From: Bacillota bacterium
Lineage (GTDB): Bacteria > Bacillota > Clostridia > Clostridiales > Clostridiaceae
Direction: 5' to 3'
Length of the DNA: 11,204 bases
Assembly (NCBI GenBank): GCA_023445445.1
Contig: JAEXLD010000038.1
Location: 1-11,204 of the forward strand
Positions within the stretch are counted from its first letter, which is position 1. Every line of letters starts with the position of its first letter. This document shows, piece after piece, positions 7,400 through 11,204 of this stretch. Below the pieces are notes generated by a model. That model was not told the origin of the DNA and ran no database searches. It saw only the letters and a program-made list of their open reading frames with translations. The position numbers and the translations under genes are program-made.

Positions 7400-8275
7400 C
7401 TACACTTTCTCATTAGTCTTTTTACCTAATAGACCAGTAGGTTTAATTATAAGAATTATTATTAAAATTCCAAATACAATAGCATCTGAAAAGGTAGTTG
7501 AAATATATGCTTTAGATAAAGTTTCTAATAATCCTATTGATAAACCACCAATTAATGCTCCAGGTATGCTTCCAATTCCTCCAAGTACTGCTGCAACAAA
7601 GGCTTTTAACCCAGGCATTACACCAATGTAAGGAGTGATGCTAGGATAAGAAATTGCAACTAGAACACCAGCAATACCAGCTAATGCTGATCCAATAGCA
7701 AAAGTAAGGGAAATAGTGTTGTCCACATTAATTCCCATTAATGAAGCAGCCTCTATATCGAAAGAAGCCGCTCTCATTGCTTTTCCAACCTTAGTTTTAT
7801 ATACAATAAATTGAAGGAGAATTACAAGGAGTGCAGAAACTGTAAACATCAATATGGTTTTCCAATCTAACTGAAGGCTACCTAATTTAATAGGATTAAG
7901 GTTTATTAACTCTGGAAAATGCTTTGGAGCTGTTCCAACAAATTTACTCATTATATTTTGTAAAAATAATGATATGCCAATAGCAGTAATTAATAATGCT
8001 ATTCTTGGAGATTTTCTTAAAGGCTTATAGGCAATCTTTTCTATTAAAATTCCAAGTATTGCAGAAGCAGCCATGGCTGCTAATAATGTAGGAATTAAAG
8101 GTAATTTTAATACACTTGATGCATAAAACCCTGAAAAAGCGCCAATCATGTAAATTTCACCATGAGCAAAATTTATAAGCTGTATTATTCCATAAACCAT
8201 AGTGTAACCTAAAGCTAGGAGGGCATATACGCTACCTAAAGCTAATCCATTTATTAATTGTTGTATAAATTCCAT
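7400..8275 (-). CDS. livH: Branched-chain amino-acid ABC transporter, permease LivH
   Basis: This membrane permease subunit pairs with LivM to move branched-chain amino acids across the cytoplasmic membrane. It has 291 residues, typical for LivH. Seen: the N-terminal family pattern INGLALGSVYALLALGYTMV followed by GIIQLINFAHGEIYMIGAF; eight or so hydrophobic segments; the conserved cytoplasmic loop KTKVGKAMRAASFDIEAASL with MGIN; and near the end VAAVLGGIGSIPGALIGG and IKPTGLLGKK. The start ATG has AGGGAGG about 7 bp upstream. It begins 25 bp downstream of the binding-protein gene, and its TAG stop is followed at once by livM. Confidence 0.96.
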   Translation of the reverse strand: MEFIQQLINGLALGSVYALLALGYTMVYGIIQLINFAHGEIYMIGAFSGFYASSVLKLPLIPTLLAAMAASAILGILIEKIAYKPLRKSPRIALLITAIGISLFLQNIMSKFVGTAPKHFPELINLNPIKLGSLQLDWKTILMFTVSALLVILLQFIVYKTKVGKAMRAASFDIEAASLMGINVDNTISLTFAIGSALAGIAGVLVAISYPSITPYIGVMPGLKAFVAAVLGGIGSIPGALIGGLSIGLLETLSKAYISTTFSDAIVFGILIIILIIKPTGLLGKKTNEKV

Positions 8276-8300
8276 ATTTAATCCTCCCTGTATAAAAAAA

Positions 8301-9443
8301 TTAAGGATTTATTTTATCAGCTAATACCTTATTTTCACCCTCTAATTTAATAACTGCTGCACCTTTTATTGCAGATCTTTCTTCGTTAAAACTAATTTTT
8401 CCAGTAACGCTTTCTAATTCTATTTTACTTAATTCATCTTTAATAGTAGCACCATCTGTACTATTAGCATTTTTAATTGCTTCAACTAAAATTTTAGCAG
8501 AATCGTAACCTAAAGCTGCAAAGGCATCTGGGTCTTTGTTATATTCCTTCTTATAAGAATCAACAAAGTTTTTAACAATTTCAGAAGTATCTCCTGAATA
8601 ATAGTGATTAATATAAATAGCACCATCTACAGCATCTCCACCTATATTAACTAACTCTTCAGATTCCCAACCATCTCCACCTAAAAGTTGAGAAGTAATA
8701 GATATATCTCTAGCTTGTTTAGCTATAAGTCCAACAACATTATAGTAATCAGGTAATACTATTACATCAGGATTAGAACTTTTAATTTTTGTTAATTGTG
8801 CTTTGAAATCTGTATCTCCATCATTATAAGATAAGTATTCAACTACACTTCCACCATTTTTTTCTAAGGTTTCTTTATAAGCTTTTGCTATACCTATGGA
8901 GTAATCAGAACCAGCATTGTATAAAACAGCAGCTGTCTTTTTATTTAAATTCTCTTTAGTATATTTAGCTAATATCTCACCTTGGAATGAGTCTATGAAA
9001 CATCCTCTAAACATATATTCTCCACCTTCGTTAGTTATAGAAGGTTCAGTTCCTGTAGGTGTAATCATAGGAATTTGTCTTTCTGTTGAATTCTTAGCTA
9101 TAGCTAAAGTAGCTCCAGAAGTAACTCCTCCTAAAATAGCAACTACACCATCTTTATCTACTAATTTATTAAAAGCTTGCATTGCACCATCAGGAGTGGC
9201 AGCATCATCTTCAAATATAAATTCAATTTTTTTACCATTTATTCCGCCAGCATCATTAATTTCTTTTTCTAATAAAGATGCCCCTTCTTTAACAGAAATA
9301 CCGTAAGTAGATGCACTACCAGTTAATGGACCAATTCCTCCTATTTTAATAATTTCACTGTTAGAACTAGAACTTCCACATCCAATTAAGAGTGATGTAG
9401 CCATTAGTGAGGCTAGAAGTCCTACAAGTAATTTCTTTTTCAT
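8301..9443 (-). CDS. livJ: Branched-chain amino-acid binding lipoprotein (LivJ/LivK type)
   Basis: This is the extracellular substrate-binding component of the Liv importer, anchored to the outer face of the membrane by a lipid. It has 380 residues. Seen: a lipoprotein signal (MKKK, hydrophobic core, lipobox LIGC with Cys22), then a Ser-rich linker and a Peripla_BP_6 type I fold from about residue 33. Typical blocks are KIGGIGPLTGSASTYG, INDAGGINGKKIE, IPMITPTGTEPSIT, YMFRGCFIDSFQG and FAALGYDSAKILVEAI. It is the first and longest gene of the five-gene minus-strand operon. An AAGGGGGA ribosome site sits about 7 bp before the ATG. Leu/Ile/Val is the family expectation, but related proteins bind other amino acids or amides, so the ligand is inferred from the complete liv gene set. 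LivJ and LivK cannot be separated by eye. Confidence 0.94.
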   Translation of the reverse strand: MKKKLLVGLLASLMATSLLIGCGSSSSNSEIIKIGGIGPLTGSASTYGISVKEGASLLEKEINDAGGINGKKIEFIFEDDAATPDGAMQAFNKLVDKDGVVAILGGVTSGATLAIAKNSTERQIPMITPTGTEPSITNEGGEYMFRGCFIDSFQGEILAKYTKENLNKKTAAVLYNAGSDYSIGIAKAYKETLEKNGGSVVEYLSYNDGDTDFKAQLTKIKSSNPDVIVLPDYYNVVGLIAKQARDISITSQLLGGDGWESEELVNIGGDAVDGAIYINHYYSGDTSEIVKNFVDSYKKEYNKDPDAFAALGYDSAKILVEAIKNANSTDGATIKDELSKIELESVTGKISFNEERSAIKGAAVIKLEGENKVLADKINP

Positions 9444-9540
9444 AAAAAATCCCCCTTTTTAAATTAATTGATGATAAAATATTAATTTATTAAACTATTT
9501 ATTAATAATTTAATATTAAATAAACATTTATAATATTGAT

Positions 9541-9569
9541 ATAGTAACATAATTAGATAAATATTACAA
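9541..9569 (-). promoter_or_regulatory. Candidate sigma-A promoter for the liv operon
   Basis: Read on the minus strand, TTGTAA (9569-9564) and TACTAT (9546-9541) are spaced 17 bp apart. This would give a leader of about 90 nt before the binding-protein ATG. The sequence is so A+T-rich that other -10-like matches exist nearby, for example TATTAT slightly downstream, so this is tentative. Confidence 0.35.
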
Positions 9570-9662
9570 TATAGATATTTAATATTTTATAGAAAAAAGT
9601 ATAAAATATGGAATATATAGCACTTATGTAAAGTAATATTATGTAAAAGAATAGATTAGATG

Positions 9663-9704
9663 ATTTCAACCTAATATTAATGTTAATAAGTATTAGGTTG
9701 AAAT
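9663..9704. repeat. 14-bp perfect inverted repeat overlapping the permease -35 box
   Basis: The arms ATTTCAACCTAATA (9663-9676) and TATTAGGTTGAAAT (9691-9704) are exact reverse complements with a 14-bp spacer. The right arm contains the whole -35 hexamer TTGAAA (9698-9703). Neither flank has a run of T, and no gene is read into it, so an operator for a dimeric regulator is more likely than a terminator. It does not resemble the CodY or PurR consensus boxes. Confidence 0.55.
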
Positions 9705-9726
9705 TTAAAGTAAATTTGTGTATAAT
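9698..9726 (+). promoter_or_regulatory. Sigma-A promoter of the riboswitch-permease transcript
   Basis: TTGAAA (9698-9703) and a consensus TATAAT (9721-9726) are separated by exactly 17 bp. Transcription would start near 9733, about 13 bases before the purine aptamer and about 195 bases before the permease start codon. Confidence 0.85.
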
Positions 9727-9745
9727 ACCACTATAATTAAAAGAG

Positions 9746-9812
9746 CTCGTATATCATCGGTAATATGGACCGAAAGTTTCTACCTGCTAACCGTAAATTG
9801 GCAGACTACGAG
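9746..9812 (+). promoter_or_regulatory. Purine riboswitch aptamer, guanine/xanthine type
   Basis: This three-way junction RNA in the 5' leader senses guanine or hypoxanthine and is expected to shut off the permease gene when purine is plentiful. Seen: P1 CTCGTA (9746-9751) with TACGAG (9807-9812); P2 with loop AATATGG; the core GTTTCTACC; P3 CTGCTAA/TTGGCAG with loop CCGTAAA. Numbered by analogy with the B. subtilis xpt aptamer, the specificity base 74 is C (9806), which pairs with guanine (adenine switches have U). U51 (9781) is kept, unlike deoxyguanosine variants. The loop-loop partners GG (9767-9768) and CC (9791-9792) are present. P3 is one base pair longer than in xpt, and the lower part of P2 has two non-pairing positions. 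Confidence 0.95.
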
Positions 9813-9876
9813 GTACGCGTTTAAAATTAAAGGTAAGTATTTTTATAATTAGTAATTTTACTTCTATTTTTTAGAC

Positions 9877-9902
9877 AAGCACCTCGGTATCGAGGTGCTT
9901 TT
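9877..9902 (+). terminator. Riboswitch-controlled intrinsic terminator
   Basis: A 10-bp perfect stem (AAGCACCTCG 9877-9886, CGAGGTGCTT 9891-9900) with loop GTAT is followed by TT, giving four T at 9899-9902. Its left arm bases ACCTCG (9881-9886) are complementary to CGAGGT (9809-9814), which overlaps the 3' strand of aptamer P1. Without ligand that pairing would form an antiterminator; with ligand P1 closes and the terminator forms. This is the xpt-like OFF mechanism, inferred from the visible complementarity. Confidence 0.9.
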
Positions 9903-9928
9903 AATTTAGAAAAATGGAGGATAAAATA

Positions 9929-11204
9929 ATGGAAAACTTACAAAGAAATGATGGAATTAAATTAAACTATAAAGTTGATGACAATCCATCCATGGGAGAA
10001 AAAATACTATTTGGAATTCAGCATATATTTGCGGCTTTTGGTGGAATAATTGTTGTACCACTAGTTGTATCTAGTGCTTTAGGATTTGATGCAAAAACAT
10101 CAACAGCACTAATAAGTGCATCAATACTAGCTGCAGGGATAGCTACCATAATACAAGCTAAGGGAGTAGGACCAGTTGGATCTAAGGTTGCTTGTATAAT
10201 GGGGACAGATTTTACTTTTGTATCACCTTCTATTACTGTTGGTTCAGTTTTAGGCTTACCTGGAATAATAGGAGCAACAATATTAGGAGGAATATTTGAA
10301 GTTATTTTAAGCTACTTTATAAGACCTTTAATGAAATTATTTCCACCAATAGTTACAGGAACTGTTGTATGCTTAATAGGATTAACTTTATTGCCAGTTT
10401 CTATAGACTGGGCAGCAGGTGGTAGTGGAGCTGCAGATTATGGAAGTGTAAAAAATATATCTATATCAATGCTAGTGTTATTTGGGACTTTGTTATTGAA
10501 TCGTTATGGAAAAGGAATGCTTAGTAGTGCATCTATTCTTATAGGAATGATAATAGGATATATTATATGTATACCATTTGGATTAGTAGATTTTACAGGG
10601 GTTAAAGAAGCAAGTTGGGTATCAATGCCTAAAATATTTGAATACGGAGTAAATTTTGACTTAAAAGCACTTATTGCATTTATTCCTGCATACTTTGTTA
10701 CTGCAATTGAAACTGTAGGATGTTTAAAAGCAATTGGAGAAGTTTCAGAGGTTGAAATGAGTGATAAGCGTATAGGACAAGGGGTATTAGCTGATGGAAT
10801 TGGTAGTATGATAGGTGGTTTTGTAGGTACATTACCAAATACAACATTTAGTCAAAATGTTGGGTTAATACCTTTAACTAAAGTAGCAAGTCGTTATGTA
10901 GCAGTTATGGCAGGAGTAATATTAGTTTTATTAGGATTTTTACCAAAGATTGCAGCAATAGTTAATAGTATTCCACAACCAGTATTAGGAGGAGTTGGAA
11001 TAGTTATGTTTGGTACTGTTGCAGCTGCTGGAATAAAAACTTTAAGTAAAGTAAAAATAAATGAAAGAAACCTTTTAATAATAGCTACATCTATTGGATT
11101 AGGACTTGGAGTAACATTTAGACCAGAGTTTATTGCACAACTACCAGAAGGATTAAAAATGATTTTTGCATCAGGAATATCAACTGGGACAATAACAGCA
11201 TTAA
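9929..11204 (+). CDS. Purine (xanthine/uric acid type) permease, NCS2 family, pbuX-like (3' end outside window)
   Basis: This is a membrane symporter that takes up a purine base with H+ or Na+. About 425 residues are visible without a stop, close to the family's usual 430-450, so only a short C-terminus is missing. Seen: the early Gln-His pair in GIQHIFAAFGGIIVVP, the motif AIETVGCLKAIG in the middle, the NCS2 signature PNTTFSQNVGLIPLTKVASR, and about 14 hydrophobic segments. Gln in SQNVG is typical of xanthine/urate carriers; uracil carriers usually have Glu there. The start is set by GGAGG (9916-9920) 8 bp upstream; an in-frame ATG at 9914 overlaps that site and is rejected. The gene lies behind a guanine-type riboswitch, as pbuX does in Bacillus, which supports purine rather than uracil transport. 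Xanthine versus urate cannot be decided here. Confidence 0.93.
   Translation, partial: MENLQRNDGIKLNYKVDDNPSMGEKILFGIQHIFAAFGGIIVVPLVVSSALGFDAKTSTALISASILAAGIATIIQAKGVGPVGSKVACIMGTDFTFVSPSITVGSVLGLPGIIGATILGGIFEVILSYFIRPLMKLFPPIVTGTVVCLIGLTLLPVSIDWAAGGSGAADYGSVKNISISMLVLFGTLLLNRYGKGMLSSASILIGMIIGYIICIPFGLVDFTGVKEASWVSMPKIFEYGVNFDLKALIAFIPAYFVTAIETVGCLKAIGEVSEVEMSDKRIGQGVLADGIGSMIGGFVGTLPNTTFSQNVGLIPLTKVASRYVAVMAGVILVLLGFLPKIAAIVNSIPQPVLGGVGIVMFGTVAAAGIKTLSKVKINERNLLIIATSIGLGLGVTFRPEFIAQLPEGLKMIFASGISTGTITAL

Larger units (their letters stand above)
9444..9928. other. Divergent intergenic control region (485 bp)
   Basis: This region separates the leftward liv operon from the rightward purine permease. 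The first 215 bases or so are extremely A+T-rich, with no convincing ORF. They hold a candidate liv promoter and a pair of direct repeats TTATGTAAA (9624-9632 and 9639-9647). From 9663 rightward comes an ordered control block for the permease: inverted repeat, promoter, purine aptamer, terminator, ribosome site. No T-box leader, tRNA or small RNA other than the riboswitch is recognised. Confidence 0.8.

Noticed and set aside
9444..9660. Numerous short palindromes and TATAAT-like hexamers in the A+T-rich stretch before liv.
   Set aside because: At this base composition such matches are expected by chance; only the best-spaced promoter pair and the exact direct repeats were kept.
9758..9772. 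GGTAATATGGACCG resembles the T-box consensus bulge sequence, which would fit a branched-chain amino-acid operon nearby.
   Set aside because: It is the P2 stem and loop of the purine aptamer on the plus strand, directed at the permease. No specifier loop or tRNA-pairing antiterminator is seen, and liv is read the other way.
9914..9928. Earlier in-frame ATG for the purine permease.
   Set aside because: It overlaps the GGAGG ribosome site that is correctly spaced (8 bp) for the ATG at 9929, and has no site of its own.

Overview
The window is A+T-rich throughout. It has G-rich Shine-Dalgarno sites (AGGGGG, GGAGG), many AGA arginine codons, a Gram-positive type lipoprotein signal and a purine riboswitch. 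This points to a low-GC Firmicute, most probably a fermentative Clostridium of the sensu stricto group. I cannot name the species.

Left part, plus strand (1-4719): the window opens inside a GH1 6-phospho-beta-glucosidase gene, whose 5' end is outside, and this gene ends at a clear intrinsic terminator (1181-1207). A two-gene unit follows: a single-subunit cytoplasmic molybdopterin oxidoreductase, and 14 bp later a MATE-family multidrug/metabolite exporter.

Convergent gap (4720-4951): this holds three successive inverted repeats. One is a 15-bp perfect stem enclosing a comparatively G+C-rich loop (4881-4949), directly after the stop codon of the leftward operon.

Middle part, minus strand (4952-9443): a complete high-affinity branched-chain amino-acid ABC importer operon. 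Read in transcription order it is livJ-type lipoprotein (9443-8301), livH, livM, livG, livF. The gaps are 25 bp after livJ and 0-9 bp elsewhere, so it should be one transcript. The lipoprotein captures leucine, isoleucine or valine outside the cell, LivH/LivM form the channel, and LivG/LivF hydrolyse ATP.

Right part (9444-11204): a 485-bp divergent intergenic region carries a weak candidate liv promoter, a 14-bp inverted repeat overlapping the -35 box of a strong plus-strand promoter, a guanine-type purine riboswitch aptamer (9746-9812) and its terminator (9877-9902). After these comes an NCS2 purine permease gene that runs off the window end. The left arm of the terminator is complementary to the 3' strand of aptamer helix P1, so the sequence itself shows a classic ligand-OFF switch on purine uptake.

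Most of the window is recognisable housekeeping or uptake metabolism. I did not find an obviously new multi-gene system. The points most worth checking are the palindromic element at 4881-4949, the inverted repeat over the permease promoter, and the oxidoreductase-MATE pairing.
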